Source of the DNA: Noviherbaspirillum aridicola
GTDB lineage: Bacteria > Pseudomonadota > Gammaproteobacteria > Burkholderiales > Burkholderiaceae_D
DNA: 64,000 bases
Reading direction: 5' to 3'
Assembly (NCBI RefSeq): GCF_019656455.1
Contig: NZ_BPMK01000013.1
Coordinates: forward strand, 1-64,000
Shown: one piece after another, positions 50,225-59,414 of the stretch
Layout of the letters: every line of letters starts with the position of its first letter
How positions within the stretch are numbered: the first letter of the stretch is position 1
Notes under the pieces: model-generated
Told to the model about the DNA's origin: nothing
Database searches by the model: none
What the model saw: only the letters and a program-made list of their open reading frames with translations
Program-made: the position numbers and the translations under genes

Positions 50225-51009
50225 ACCCTCCCTGCGTGCTCGTGTTCGCCGGTGCCGACCCGAGCGGCGGCGCCGGCATCCAGGCCGACGTCCAGGCGAT
50301 CACCGCGCTCGGCGCGCATCCGCTGCCGGTGATCACCGTGCTGACGGTGCAGGACAATAACCGCGTGCATGGCATCCACCCGGTCGACGCCGCGCTCGTG
50401 CTGGCGCAGGCGAAGGCCCTGGTCGACACCGTGGCGGTCGCGGCGGTCAAGATCGGCATCGTCGGCAGTCTTGCCAACGCCGGCGCGATCGCGGAGATCC
50501 TGCGCGCCCTTCGCCAGCGGCAGCCGCAGCTGCCGGTGGTGCTCGACCCGGTGCTGGCCAGCGGGCACGGCGACCGCCTGTCGCAGGACAGTCCCGCCGC
50601 CATCGTCTCGACGCTGCTGCCGCTGGCGACCGTCGTCACGCCCAACCTGCCGGAAGCCGCCGCCCTGTGCGGCGACGGCACGCCGGAGGAGCAGGCGGCC
50701 AGACTGCTGCGCGACTGTCCGCATGTACTGATCAAGGGCGGTCACGGCACCGGCACGGAAGTCGTCAACCGCTGGTTCAGCGCGGCCGAGGAACAGGCAT
50801 GGCGCTGGCCGCGTCTGCCCGGCGAATTCCACGGCAGCGGCTGCACGCTCGCCTCGGCGATCGCGGCCCGCCTCGCGCAGGGCCGGGCCATGGCCGATGC
50901 GCTCTCGTCGGGCCAGGACTATTGTCAGCAGGCGCTGGCCTCGGCTTACCTCATCGCGCCCGGCCAGCGCATGCCCCGGCGCGGCATCAGAACGGAGAAT
51001 CAAGCATGA
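50221..51009 (+). CDS. thiD: Hydroxymethylpyrimidine/phosphomethylpyrimidine kinase
   Basis: A 262-residue ribokinase-fold kinase that phosphorylates HMP and HMP-P. It shows the substrate motif [18 protein letters not shown] at residues about 10-27, [11 protein letters not shown] near 116 and the anion hole [16 protein letters not shown] near 200. The GTG start at 50221 overlaps the thiG stop. Its end overlaps the thiE start by four bases. Confidence 0.93.
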   Translation: MNPPCVLVFAGADPSGGAGIQADVQAITALGAHPLPVITVLTVQDNNRVHGIHPVDAALVLAQAKALVDTVAVAAVKIGIVGSLANAGAIAEILRALRQRQPQLPVVLDPVLASGHGDRLSQDSPAAIVSTLLPLATVVTPNLPEAAALCGDGTPEEQAARLLRDCPHVLIKGGHGTGTEVVNRWFSAAEEQAWRWPRLPGEFHGSGCTLASAIAARLAQGRAMADALSSGQDYCQQALASAYLIAPGQRMPRRGIRTENQA

Positions 51010-51617
51010 AAGGTCTGTATCTCGTCACCCCCGACTGGGACGACACCGAACAACTCGTAGCCGTCAGCGAGGCCGCGTTGCGCGGCGGCGCCGCGCTGCT
51101 GCAGTACCGGCACAAGACCGCGTCGCCGCAACTGCGCAGGGAGCAGGCCGCCCGGCTGCAGGCGCTTTGCCGGCAGTACCGCGTGCCCTTCATCATCAAT
51201 GACTTCGTCGATCTCTGCCTCGAACTCGACGCGGACGGCATACACGTCGGCGGCACCGACATGGGCATCGCGCAGACCCGGGCCAGCGTGGGGCCGGGCA
51301 AGATCGTCGGCGCGTCCTGCTATGGCAGCATGGACCTGGCGCGCGCGGCGCACGGGGCCGGCGCCAGCTACGTCGCTTTCGGCGGCTTTTATCCGTCGCG
51401 GGTGAAGAAATACGAGGTGACGACGCCGCCGGCGATCGTCGCCGAGGCAAAGCGCACGCTGCCGCTGCCGGTGGTCGTGATCGGCGGCATGACGGCGGAG
51501 AATGCGCGGCCGCTGGTGGAGCAGGGGACGGACATGGTGGCCGCCATCAGCAGCGTCTACATGGCGGACGATCCGGAGCACGCCGCGCGCGCGTTCGGCA
51601 GCCTGTTTCCCGGCTGA
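51006..51617 (+). CDS. thiE: Thiamine-phosphate synthase
   Basis: A 203-residue TIM barrel that joins HMP-PP and thiazole phosphate. Motifs: LLQYRHKTAS, FIINDFVDLCLELDADGIHVGGTD and VVIGGMTAEN. The start at 51006 follows CGGAGA and overlaps the thiD stop (ATGA). Last gene of the operon; no terminator is obvious in the 11 bases before the convergent LysR gene. Confidence 0.95.
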   Translation: MKGLYLVTPDWDDTEQLVAVSEAALRGGAALLQYRHKTASPQLRREQAARLQALCRQYRVPFIINDFVDLCLELDADGIHVGGTDMGIAQTRASVGPGKIVGASCYGSMDLARAAHGAGASYVAFGGFYPSRVKKYEVTTPPAIVAEAKRTLPLPVVVIGGMTAENARPLVEQGTDMVAAISSVYMADDPEHAARAFGSLFPG

Positions 51618-51628
51618 GCGTCAGGCTG

Positions 51629-52522
51629 TCAGGCCGTCTCCGGCAATGCCGCGAGGGCGTCGATCAAGACCCGCAGCCGCGCCGGCATCAGCCGGTTGCC
51701 CGGCCAGATGAGATTGATCGGCAGCGGCGGCGGGCGAAAGGACGGCAGCAACTCCACCAGCGTGCCGGCGGCGAGTTCGCGGCTGACCATGTAGCTCGGC
51801 ACCTGGATCAGCCCGCTGCCGTGACAGGCGGCGGCCACCATGCCCTCGCCGTCGTCGACCAGCATCCGATAGGGTGGATGCAAATCTTCCTGGCGTCCGG
51901 CGATCGCGAATTGCAGCGGCCGCTCACGCCCCGAGGTCGGACGGCGGAATACGACGAATGAATGCCGCGACAGCTGCGAGGGATGGCGCGGCGTGCCGTG
52001 TCGCGCCAGATAGTCCGGGCTGCCGCACAGGGCCAGATGCTGCCAGCCGATGCGCCGGCTCGCCAGGCGCGAATCCGCAAGCGGCATGATGCGGATCGCC
52101 GCGTCCAGGCCGTCGCGGATCGGATCGCACAACTGGTCCGACAGGCGGACATCCGCCGTCAGGCCGGGATGCCGCTGCAGCAAATCCGCCAGCACCGGTA
52201 TCACCACCCGCTTGCCATAGGTGATCGGCACATTGATCCGCAATTCTCCGCGCGCCTCCCCGGCCGCGCCGCCGGCGAGGTTCTCCAGCTCGTCGATGTC
52301 CGCCAGAAGTTTTTCGCAGCGGGCATAGAGCACTTCTCCGTCGGAGGTCAGCGTCACCTGCCGGGTGGTGCGGTGAAACAGCCGCACGCCGAGCTGCCGT
52401 TCGAGACGGCCGATGCGCTTTGCCACCGTGGAGGCGGCGAGAGCGAGTTCGCGGCCCGCCTGCGCGAAGCTGCGGTGGCGGGCGACATGGGCGAAGGCAA
52501 GATACTGGATGAAACCGCTCAT
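51629..52522 (-). CDS. LysR-family transcription regulator
   Basis: A 297-residue LysR regulator with an N-terminal helix-turn-helix (RSFAQAGRELALAASTVAKRIGRLERQLG, residues about 17-45) and an effector domain with LPSFRPPPLPINLIW at the end, typical of the aromatic-catabolism-like CrgA branch. The start at 52522 fits the family. A perfect inverted repeat lies 4 bases upstream. It is divergent from a cupin gene, which is the likely target. Confidence 0.87.
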   Translation of the reverse strand: MSGFIQYLAFAHVARHRSFAQAGRELALAASTVAKRIGRLERQLGVRLFHRTTRQVTLTSDGEVLYARCEKLLADIDELENLAGGAAGEARGELRINVPITYGKRVVIPVLADLLQRHPGLTADVRLSDQLCDPIRDGLDAAIRIMPLADSRLASRRIGWQHLALCGSPDYLARHGTPRHPSQLSRHSFVVFRRPTSGRERPLQFAIAGRQEDLHPPYRMLVDDGEGMVAAACHGSGLIQVPSYMVSRELAAGTLVELLPSFRPPPLPINLIWPGNRLMPARLRVLIDALAALPETA

Positions 52523-52526
52523 GATG

Positions 52527-52549
52527 ATTGAGGAAGTTTTTTCCTCAAT
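52527..52549. promoter_or_regulatory. Inverted repeat between LysR gene and cupin gene (probable operator)
   Basis: ATTGAGGAA (52527-52535) and TTCCTCAAT (52541-52549) form a perfect 9-bp dyad with a 5-base spacer. It sits 4 bases upstream of the LysR start codon and 98 bases before the cupin start, a natural site for autoregulation and control of the cupin gene. Confidence 0.55.
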
Positions 52550-52646
52550 GTTACGACATTGGCGGCTATTCAAAATGCCTGGCGGCTTGTCGATACTGCA
52601 TGCCGAGGCGTCACCCGGCGCACGACAACAGAGACAGGAGACCATC

Positions 52647-53024
52647 ATGTATGTATTCCCGACCCCGCAACCCGAGCCCGCCGGCCTGCCCGGCATCCGT
52701 CACGCCACGCTGGCCGCCGTGCCGCACGGCCTGCAACGCATCGCGATCTGGCGCCAGTCGCTGGCGGCCGGCGCCGCCACCCCGCCGCACCGGCACGACT
52801 GCGAGGAAGTGGTGCTTTGCAGCGCGGGCCGCGGCACGCTGGAGATCGATGGCGAAAAGCATGCATTCGGCCCCGGCAGCACGCTCGTCATTCCGCCCGA
52901 CGTGCCGCACCAGATCGTCAACAGCGGCGACGAAGCGGTCGAACTGCTCGCCGTCTTCAGCACCGCCTTCGTCGACGCGCGCTGGCCCGACGGCGCGAGC
53001 ATCGCCTTGCCCTGGCAGGCCTGA
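52647..53024 (+). CDS. Small cupin-domain protein
   Basis: A 125-residue single-domain cupin. Motif 1 is HRHDCEEVVLCSAGRGTLEIDG near residue 48 and motif 2 PPDVPHQIVNSG near 90, giving His/Glu metal ligands. The start at 52647 has AGGAGA upstream. It is divergent from a LysR gene and precedes uvrD. The biochemical role is unknown; small cupins include dioxygenases, isomerases and sensors. Confidence 0.85.
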   Translation: MYVFPTPQPEPAGLPGIRHATLAAVPHGLQRIAIWRQSLAAGAATPPHRHDCEEVVLCSAGRGTLEIDGEKHAFGPGSTLVIPPDVPHQIVNSGDEAVELLAVFSTAFVDARWPDGASIALPWQA

Positions 53025-53083
53025 ATCGCGGATTGCAGCGGCGCAAGCGGCAGATACCGGCGCAGCGGACACTCCCGCGCGGC

Positions 53084-53089
53084 TATAAT
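53084..53089 (+). promoter_or_regulatory. Consensus -10 box directly before uvrD
   Basis: TATAAT at 53084-53089 ends 6 bases before the uvrD ATG. Transcription from it would start at or next to the ATG, giving a leaderless mRNA. No -35 match is seen. Confidence 0.45.
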
Positions 53090-53095
53090 CTGCCG

Positions 53096-55381
53096 ATGCA
53101 GAATCTCCTCCACAACCTCAATCCCGAGCAGCTTGCCGCCGTCACGCTTCCCGCCCAGAACGCCCTGATCCTCGCCGGCGCGGGCTCGGGCAAGACGCGG
53201 GTGCTCACCACCCGCATCGCCTGGCTGATCCAGACGCAGCAGGTTTCGCCCGCCGGCATCCTCGCCGTCACCTTCACCAACAAGGCGGCCAAGGAAATGC
53301 TCGCACGCCTGTCGGCGATGTTGCCGATCAATACCCGCGGCATGTGGATCGGCACTTTCCACGGCCTGTGCAACCGGCTGCTGCGCGCGCATTACCGCGA
53401 CGCCGGCCTGCCGCAGACCTTCCAGATTCTCGACTCGGCCGACCAGCTCTCCGCGATCAAGCGCCTGCTCAAGTCGCTCAACGTCGACGACGAGAAGTAC
53501 CCGCCGCGCAACCTGATGTACTTCATCAACAACGCCAAGGAAGAGGGCCTGCGCGCGCATGAGGTGGAAGCCTACGACGACTTCAACCGCCGCTTCGTCG
53601 AGCTGTACCAGGCTTATGACGATCAGTGCCAGCGCGAGGGCGTGGTCGATTTCGCCGAGCTGCTGCTGCGCTGCTATGAACTCCTGTCGCGCAACCAGCC
53701 GCTGCGCGAGCATTACCAGGGCCGCTTCCGCCACATCCTGGTGGACGAGTTCCAGGACACCAACAACCTGCAGTACAAGTGGCTCAAGCTGCTCGCCGGC
53801 GATCACAACGCGGTGTTCGCGGTGGGCGACGACGACCAGAGCATCTATGCGTTCCGCGGCGCCAACGTCGGCAACATGAGCGCCTTCGAGCGCGAGTTCC
53901 GGGTGCAGAACCTGATCAAGCTGGAACAGAACTACCGCTCGCACGGCCACATCCTCGACAGCGCCAACACGCTCATCGCCAACAACCGCAACCGCCTCGG
54001 CAAGAACCTGCGCACCGACGCCGGCCACGGCGAGCAGGTGCGCGTGTACGAAGCCACCAGCGACCTGCAGGAAGCGCAGTGGATCATCGAGGAATCCAAG
54101 AGCCTGATCAGCGAGGGCTGGTCGCGCAGCGAGATCGCGATTCTCTATCGGTCCAACGCGCAGTCGCGCGTGATCGAGCATGCGCTGTTCACCGCCGGCA
54201 TTCCCTACCGCGTCTACGGCGGCCAGCGCTTCTTCGAGCGCGCCGAGATCAAGCATGCGATCGCGTATCTGCAGCTGATGGACAATCCGCACAACGACTC
54301 GGCCTTCCTGCGCGTGGTGAACTTCCCCGCCCGCGGCATCGGCGCGCGTTCGCTCGAGCAGCTGCAGGATGCGGCCCGCCAGCACGGGCTATCGCTGTAT
54401 GCCGCCGTTCCGCATGTCGCGGGCAAGGCCGGCACCTCGCTCGGCGCCTTCGTCAAGCTGGTCGAGGCGATGCGCTTTGAAACCCAGAACCTGCCGCTGC
54501 AGGAGATGGTGAAGGTCATGCTCGAAATGAGCGGCCTGATTCCGCATTACCAGACCGAGAAGGAAGGCGCCGACCGCATCGAGAACCTGGAGCAGCTGGT
54601 GAGCGCGGCAATGCTGTTCGTGTCGGAGGAAGGCTTCGGCATCGACACCCCGGCATTCCTCGGCCCGAAGACCCAGGCGGTGGCCGGCGCGCCCCTGCTC
54701 GTCAGCGAAGACGGCACCGAGGTGCTCGACGCCGACGCCCCGCTGCCGGCGGTGATGTCGCCGCTGTCGGCCTTCCTCTCGCATGCCTCGCTCGAAGCCG
54801 GCGACAACCAGGCGCAGGCCGGACAGGATGCGCTGCAGCTGATGACGGTGCACTCGGCGAAAGGCCTGGAGTTCGAAGCGGTGTTCATCACCGGACTCGA
54901 GGAAGGGCTGTTCCCGCATGAGAACAGCGCCAAGGAAGAGGGCGGCCTGGAGGAAGAGCGCCGCCTGATGTATGTGGCGATCACCCGCGCCCGCAAGCGG
55001 CTCTACCTGAGCTTTTCGCAGACCCGCATGCTGCACGGCCAGACGCGCTACAACATGAAGTCGCGCTTCTTCGACGAGTTGCCGGAAGAGTCGCTGAAGT
55101 GGCTGTCGCCCAAGGTGCAGCAGCACAACTGGTTCGGATCGCCGCGCAAGTCGGCCTGGGATGACGCGCCGGAGTCGGGCGCCAATACCATCGCCCAGAG
55201 CTTCGCCCGCAAGGATCTCGGCTGGCGGATCGGCGAGAGCGTGTCCCATCAGCGCTTCGGCGAAGGCGTGATCGTCAACATCGAGGGCAGCGGCGCGAAT
55301 TGCCGTGCGCAGATCAACTTCGGCAAGCACGGGATGAAGCTGCTCGACCTGAATGTGGCGAAGCTGGAGCGGGTCGGGTGA
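53096..55381 (+). CDS. uvrD: ATP-dependent DNA helicase II (UvrD)
   Basis: A 761-residue superfamily 1A helicase of the UvrD/Rep type. Motif I AGAGSGKTRVLT, motif Ia FTNKAAKEM, motif II VDEFQDTNN, motif III GDDDQSIYAFRGA, motif V LMTVHSAKGLEF and motif VI YVAITRARKRLYL are all present. The C-terminal region about 700-761 (VSHQRFGEGVIVNIEG) is a Tudor-like domain that binds RNA polymerase in UvrD. It works in nucleotide excision and mismatch repair. No typical ribosome site precedes the ATG. Confidence 0.95.
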   Translation: MQNLLHNLNPEQLAAVTLPAQNALILAGAGSGKTRVLTTRIAWLIQTQQVSPAGILAVTFTNKAAKEMLARLSAMLPINTRGMWIGTFHGLCNRLLRAHYRDAGLPQTFQILDSADQLSAIKRLLKSLNVDDEKYPPRNLMYFINNAKEEGLRAHEVEAYDDFNRRFVELYQAYDDQCQREGVVDFAELLLRCYELLSRNQPLREHYQGRFRHILVDEFQDTNNLQYKWLKLLAGDHNAVFAVGDDDQSIYAFRGANVGNMSAFEREFRVQNLIKLEQNYRSHGHILDSANTLIANNRNRLGKNLRTDAGHGEQVRVYEATSDLQEAQWIIEESKSLISEGWSRSEIAILYRSNAQSRVIEHALFTAGIPYRVYGGQRFFERAEIKHAIAYLQLMDNPHNDSAFLRVVNFPARGIGARSLEQLQDAARQHGLSLYAAVPHVAGKAGTSLGAFVKLVEAMRFETQNLPLQEMVKVMLEMSGLIPHYQTEKEGADRIENLEQLVSAAMLFVSEEGFGIDTPAFLGPKTQAVAGAPLLVSEDGTEVLDADAPLPAVMSPLSAFLSHASLEAGDNQAQAGQDALQLMTVHSAKGLEFEAVFITGLEEGLFPHENSAKEEGGLEEERRLMYVAITRARKRLYLSFSQTRMLHGQTRYNMKSRFFDELPEESLKWLSPKVQQHNWFGSPRKSAWDDAPESGANTIAQSFARKDLGWRIGESVSHQRFGEGVIVNIEGSGANCRAQINFGKHGMKLLDLNVAKLERVG

Positions 55382-55403
55382 GCAGCGGTGGCGCGCGAAC
55401 GAG

Positions 55404-55695
55404 GCAGGGCCGGCGTCCCTGCCGGCCCAAAGGGCGTGCGTCCGGAGAGTCGTTAATGCGCAGGATGCGCGGCGCGGGTTGTGCGAGCGCCGCTGTGCCG
55501 GCACGGAGGCCGGCCCCACTCAAGCTGAGTCAGTAGGGCCGGCGTCCCTGCCGGCCCAAACCATGTGCGCCCGGAGAGTGGTTGATGCGCGGGATGCGTG
55601 GCGCGGCGCGGGTTGTGCGAACGCCGCTGTGCCGGCACGGAGGCCGGCCCCACTCAAGCTGAGTCGGTAGGGCCGGCGTCCCTGCCGGCCCAAAG
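55404..55695. repeat. BIME: tandem array of alternating REP elements, stem variant GCCGGC
   Basis: This block fills the 408-base space between uvrD and the HD-GYP gene. Plus-strand REPs GGCCGGC-GTCCCT-GCCGGCC lie at 55408, 55537 and 55671, the last two after a GTAG foot, the first after GCAG. Minus-strand REPs with core GCCGGC-ACGGAG-GCCGGC lie at 55497-55514 and 55631-55648. The unit repeats every 129-134 bases with conserved spacers (for example CCGGAGAGT). Two full units and a third REP are present. The rest, 55696-55789, holds a degenerate third spacer and nothing else I can name. Confidence 0.87.
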
Positions 55696-55789
55696 GGCGT
55701 GCGTCCGGAGAGTGGTTGATGCGCACGATGCACGGCGCGATGGAGGTTGCACGACCCCGCCGGCCGGTATCGCCGGCGCAGCGCAAGCG

Positions 55790-57013
55790 CTACGCCGCCA
55801 GCCCGAAAAATTTCATCGGCTCCACCCGCCACTTCTCGGGCGACTCGTGACTGAGGATGCGGTCGCCGCCTCCCATCCCGAGAGGCTTCGACAAATCCAG
55901 GTCGAGCGGCTTGATATAGGTATTGGATTTCGTGCTGAAGAAGGCTCTGACCTTCGGCGCCAGCAGATTCGTTTCATGCGGCTCGATGACGACCGCCAGC
56001 CGTCCCGATTCCAGCAGCACCAGCGTCCCCGCCGGATAGATGCCGACGCAGCGGATGAAGGCCTGCACCTGCTGCGGGTGGAAATGGAACTTGCTCCATT
56101 CATGCATCTTGCGCAGCGCTTCCGCCGCCGGCATGCCCTTGTGATAGCAGCGGTCGGCGGTGATCGCGTCGTAGACATCGACGATGGCGGCCATTTGCGC
56201 GAAGGTGCTGATGGCCTCGCCCGGCAGCTTGTCGGGATAGCCGCTGCCGTCCATGCGCTCATGATGGTGCAGCGTGATGTCCAGCGGCACCGGACCGACG
56301 CCGGGTGTCTTCAGCAGGATCTCGTAGCCGTCGCGCGGGTGGCGGCGGATGATGTCGAATTCTTCATCGGTGAGCCGGCCCGGCTTGTTCAGGATGTGGT
56401 CCGGCACCAGCGCCTTGCCGGTGTCGTGCAGCAGGCCGCCGAGTCCCGCCTGTCGCGTGTCCTCGGCGCTCATGCCGAGCGAGCGGCAGAACGCGACCAG
56501 CAGCGTGCAGACGCTGACCGAATGCAGGAAGGTGTAGTCGTCCTTGTTCTTGATCCGCAGCAGGCCGGTGAGCGCGCCCGGATTGCGCAGGATGGACGCA
56601 GTGATCGATTCCACCACCGGCTCCACCTGGTCCAGCTCGACCGCCTTGCCGAGCCGCGCGTCGGCCATCACGTTGCGCACCAGCTGGTGGGCCTGGTTCT
56701 TGACCTGCGCCGCGCGCTCGATCTCTTCCGCGACGGACACGCGCACCGGCGCCGCCGGCTGCTGGGTCGCGATGCGGTGCAGCTCGCGCTCGATATCGGT
56801 CCTGACTTCTTCCGCGGTGGGCGCGTTGGCGTCGAGGCCCCTGTCGGTGTCGATGTAAAGCTCGCGGATGCCGGCGTCGATCACCTTGCGAATTTCATCG
56901 TCCGAACTGATCAGCAGGCGGTTGCGCATGAATGGATGCTCCATCCAGTCGCAGTTGAAGTCGTGCACATACATGCCGACCCTGAGCTGCGCAATGCCGA
57001 TTTTTTTGATCAT
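55790..57013 (-). CDS. HD-GYP domain cyclic di-GMP phosphodiesterase with DUF3391
   Basis: A 407-residue protein. The N-terminal DUF3391-like domain (about 1-120) starts IKKIGIAQLRVGMYVHDF; the HD-GYP domain (about 140-330) shows HSVSV, GLLHDTGKALVPDHILNKPG, RRHP and the GYP signature HHHERMDGSGYP. It should degrade cyclic di-GMP in the cytoplasm and thereby affect motility or biofilm. No receiver or membrane domain is seen. Its neighbour upstream is a membrane protein; its 3' side is a REP array. Confidence 0.92.
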   Translation of the reverse strand: MIKKIGIAQLRVGMYVHDFNCDWMEHPFMRNRLLISSDDEIRKVIDAGIRELYIDTDRGLDANAPTAEEVRTDIERELHRIATQQPAAPVRVSVAEEIERAAQVKNQAHQLVRNVMADARLGKAVELDQVEPVVESITASILRNPGALTGLLRIKNKDDYTFLHSVSVCTLLVAFCRSLGMSAEDTRQAGLGGLLHDTGKALVPDHILNKPGRLTDEEFDIIRRHPRDGYEILLKTPGVGPVPLDITLHHHERMDGSGYPDKLPGEAISTFAQMAAIVDVYDAITADRCYHKGMPAAEALRKMHEWSKFHFHPQQVQAFIRCVGIYPAGTLVLLESGRLAVVIEPHETNLLAPKVRAFFSTKSNTYIKPLDLDLSKPLGMGGGDRILSHESPEKWRVEPMKFFGLAA

Positions 57014-57084
57014 GACTCCTCCGCCCCGTGCCGTCCCGCGTTCTGCCAGACCGTCTAAAGTTGATTTGCGTCAAGTATAGGACA

Positions 57085-57882
57085 TCACCGCCCGGCACCG
57101 CCAATTTGTTCCGGCTGACCGTCGCCGTAGGGGCGGCCGAACATCTGGGTATAGGTGGGATAGAAGGAGCAGTACATCACCACGGTCAGGATCAGCGACA
57201 GCGGCAGCAGCACCAGCATCACCACCAGCGGCCGCGCCAGCAGCAGCGCGATGATGCTGGTGACTACCGCAGGCAGGATCACGCCCACCAGCACCCAGGC
57301 CAGGCCGTAGACGACAAAGGCGCGGCCGGCGCGCTTGACCGCGAAAAAGCTGTAGAAGACCGCCTTGCCGACGCCCATCCGGTGCCACACGATCAGCGGC
57401 GCGGCATGCCAGAAGGCCATCGCGAAAGGCGTCCAGGCGAGCGCGGCCAGCATCATCGCGCCGGACATGTTGGAGTTGCGCACGGTTTCCTCGTCCACCT
57501 GCCGGCTGCCGCTCATCACCTGCCAGAACACCCCGTCGTCGACCAGCGCGGAGGCGCCGACCGCCGCCACCGCGCCGGCGATATACAGTGCGCCGAGCAG
57601 CAGCAGCCGGCGGAAGGCCGGCGTGCGGAAGCCGGTCAGCAGCACCGTCGGATAGACTTTCTTTCCCTGTTCGATCAGCGCGCAGGCCTGCATGAAGCTC
57701 ATCGAGAACACCGGGATCAGCAGGATGGGCAGGATCTGGCCGAGCAGCGGCAGGATGCCGATCGCAAGCATCAGGAACATGTAGGCCAGGAATACCGTGG
57801 ACATCTCCGCCGGCTGCTTGCGGAACAGCGCAAAGCCCTGCTTGACCCAGAGCCATCCGGCCCTTGCCTCGATCTTTTCCAT
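57085..57882 (-). CDS. BPSS1780 family membrane protein
   Basis: A 265-residue integral membrane protein with about six hydrophobic helices, for example FLAYMFLMLAIGILPLLGQILPILL in the first quarter. It matches the BPSS1780-type proteins of Burkholderiales by its opening EARAGWLWVKQGFALFRKQP. Function unknown. It begins 2 bases after the thrB stop codon, so thrB and this gene are translationally coupled. Confidence 0.8.
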   Translation of the reverse strand: MEKIEARAGWLWVKQGFALFRKQPAEMSTVFLAYMFLMLAIGILPLLGQILPILLIPVFSMSFMQACALIEQGKKVYPTVLLTGFRTPAFRRLLLLGALYIAGAVAAVGASALVDDGVFWQVMSGSRQVDEETVRNSNMSGAMMLAALAWTPFAMAFWHAAPLIVWHRMGVGKAVFYSFFAVKRAGRAFVVYGLAWVLVGVILPAVVTSIIALLLARPLVVMLVLLPLSLILTVVMYCSFYPTYTQMFGRPYGDGQPEQIGGAGR

Positions 57883-57884
57883 GG

Positions 57885-58841
57885 TCAGAACAGCGGCGGC
57901 GCCGGCCGGGCGATGCGCTCGCGCAGCACGCGTTCGAAATGCGCGGGATCGTGCGGCGTGAGCATTTCGGCTTCGCGCGGCAGGTGGTAGTCATACAGCC
58001 GCGACAGCCAGAAACGCAGCGCGCCGGCGCGCAGCATGGTCTGCCACGCAGTGCGCTCGGCCTCGCTGAAGGGGCGCACCGCGTGATAGGCGTCGAGCAG
58101 GGCGCGCACGCGGGCTTCGTCGAGCACGCCGCTGTCGAGGTCGATGCACCAGTCGTTGACCGTGACGGCCACGTCGAAGATCCAGGTGTCGCAGCCGGCG
58201 AAATAAAAGTCGAAGAAGCCGGTCAGCCGCTCGCCGTCGAACATCACGTTGTTGCGGAACAGGTCGGCGTGGATCGGGCCCTGCGGCAGCTCGCGGTAGA
58301 CCGCGCTGGCGGCGAAGGCTTCCTGGTGATGGATCTCGGTCGACAGCAGGTGCGCGTTGGCCTCGGACAGGAAGGGCAGTACCCGCGGCGCGGTCGCGTG
58401 CCACCAGTCGAGTCCGCGCAGGTTGGGCTGGCGGATGCCGAAGTCCTGGCCGGCCATGTGCATCCTGGCCAGCATGGCGCCGACCGCCGCGCAGTGCGCC
58501 GGCCCGGGCGACAGCTGCGAGCTGCCGTCGAGCTTGCTGACGATGGCGGCCGGCTTGCCATGCAGCGCATGCAGGATCTCGCCGTCGCGGTTGGGCACCG
58601 GCGCCGGCACCAGCACGCCGCGGTCGGCGAGATGCCGCATCAGGTGCAGATAGAACGGCAGCTGCTCGAAACCGAGCACTTCGAAGATCGTCAGCACATA
58701 TTCGCCCGCCTCGGTGGTGAGGAAGAAGTTGCTGTTTTCGATGCCGGACGAAATGCCCCTGAGCGCGAGGACGCGGCCAAGGTCGAACTGTTCGATCCAG
58801 TCTGTCAGGTCATCCAGGCTGACCGGGGTGAATACTGCCAT
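57885..58841 (-). CDS. thrB: Homoserine kinase (type II, APH-like)
   Basis: A 318-residue kinase of the aminoglycoside-phosphotransferase fold, the ThrB type of pseudomonads and Burkholderiales. The opening [12 protein letters not shown], the P-loop-like [13 protein letters not shown], the catalytic [14 protein letters not shown] near residue 195 and the Mg-binding [11 protein letters not shown] are clear. It phosphorylates homoserine in threonine synthesis. It is followed by the BPSS1780-type gene and preceded by DUF2782. Confidence 0.94.
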   Translation of the reverse strand: MAVFTPVSLDDLTDWIEQFDLGRVLALRGISSGIENSNFFLTTEAGEYVLTIFEVLGFEQLPFYLHLMRHLADRGVLVPAPVPNRDGEILHALHGKPAAIVSKLDGSSQLSPGPAHCAAVGAMLARMHMAGQDFGIRQPNLRGLDWWHATAPRVLPFLSEANAHLLSTEIHHQEAFAASAVYRELPQGPIHADLFRNNVMFDGERLTGFFDFYFAGCDTWIFDVAVTVNDWCIDLDSGVLDEARVRALLDAYHAVRPFSEAERTAWQTMLRAGALRFWLSRLYDYHLPREAEMLTPHDPAHFERVLRERIARPAPPLF

Positions 58842-58868
58842 GTGCGAGGAATCCGGATGGGTATGGGC

Positions 58869-59303
58869 TTATTTCTTTTGCGGCGCGGGCGGCGGAGGCA
58901 CCTCGGCCGCTTCGCGCGCCGCGGCTTCTTCCTGCGGGTCGCGCTGCGGCGTCAGGTCGAAGGTCTTGACCTCCCACTGCGGCGCGCGCGCGCCGTTGCT
59001 CTGGGCGTCGCCCGGCAGGGCGCTGCCGGCCTGGTCGTTCGGCCGCAGGTAGTAGGTGCTGCCGCCGGTGCTGACCTTGACTTCGGTGACCTTGCCGCCG
59101 GGCGCGCGCTTCTCGGTGGTGGTGGTGCGCTCCTGTTCCGGCTTGCGGATCGTGACCGCCGGCTCTTCGCCTTCTTCCAGCTTCTCCAGTTGGGGCGGCG
59201 GCGGTGCGTCGTTACCTCCTCGCTGTTGGGCCGCAACCGGCAGGGAAATTGCATAAGCGGCAATGCATGCCGCCGCGAGCGTAGGGAGGGTGAGGGAGCG
59301 CAT
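58869..59303 (-). CDS. DUF2782 family secreted protein
   Basis: A 144-residue precursor with a signal peptide ending VAAQ near residue 26. The mature part has two charged or Pro-rich tails and the DUF2782-like centre, TIRKPEQERTTTTEKR then VTEVKVSTGGSTYYLRPND. It is probably periplasmic. The start at 59303 is set by the signal peptide and GGGAG upstream. The thrB-DUF2782-polA order is conserved in this group as I recall. Function unknown. Confidence 0.8.
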   Translation of the reverse strand: MRSLTLPTLAAACIAAYAISLPVAAQQRGGNDAPPPPQLEKLEEGEEPAVTIRKPEQERTTTTEKRAPGGKVTEVKVSTGGSTYYLRPNDQAGSALPGDAQSNGARAPQWEVKTFDLTPQRDPQEEAAAREAAEVPPPPAPQKK

Positions 59304-59414
59304 GATGATGTTCTTCTGTTGTGAGTCCGCCGGCGCGCCTTTCGCGATGTCGCGCGCCATGGCGCTCATTTTAGCAAACCGCACACGCCGCAAACCCTCC
59401 GGCCGCCGCCCGCA

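Noticed and set aside
55598-57058. 486-codon plus-strand frame covering REP repeats and the HD-GYP gene
   Set aside because: The HD-GYP gene on the minus strand has full catalytic motifs; this frame has none.
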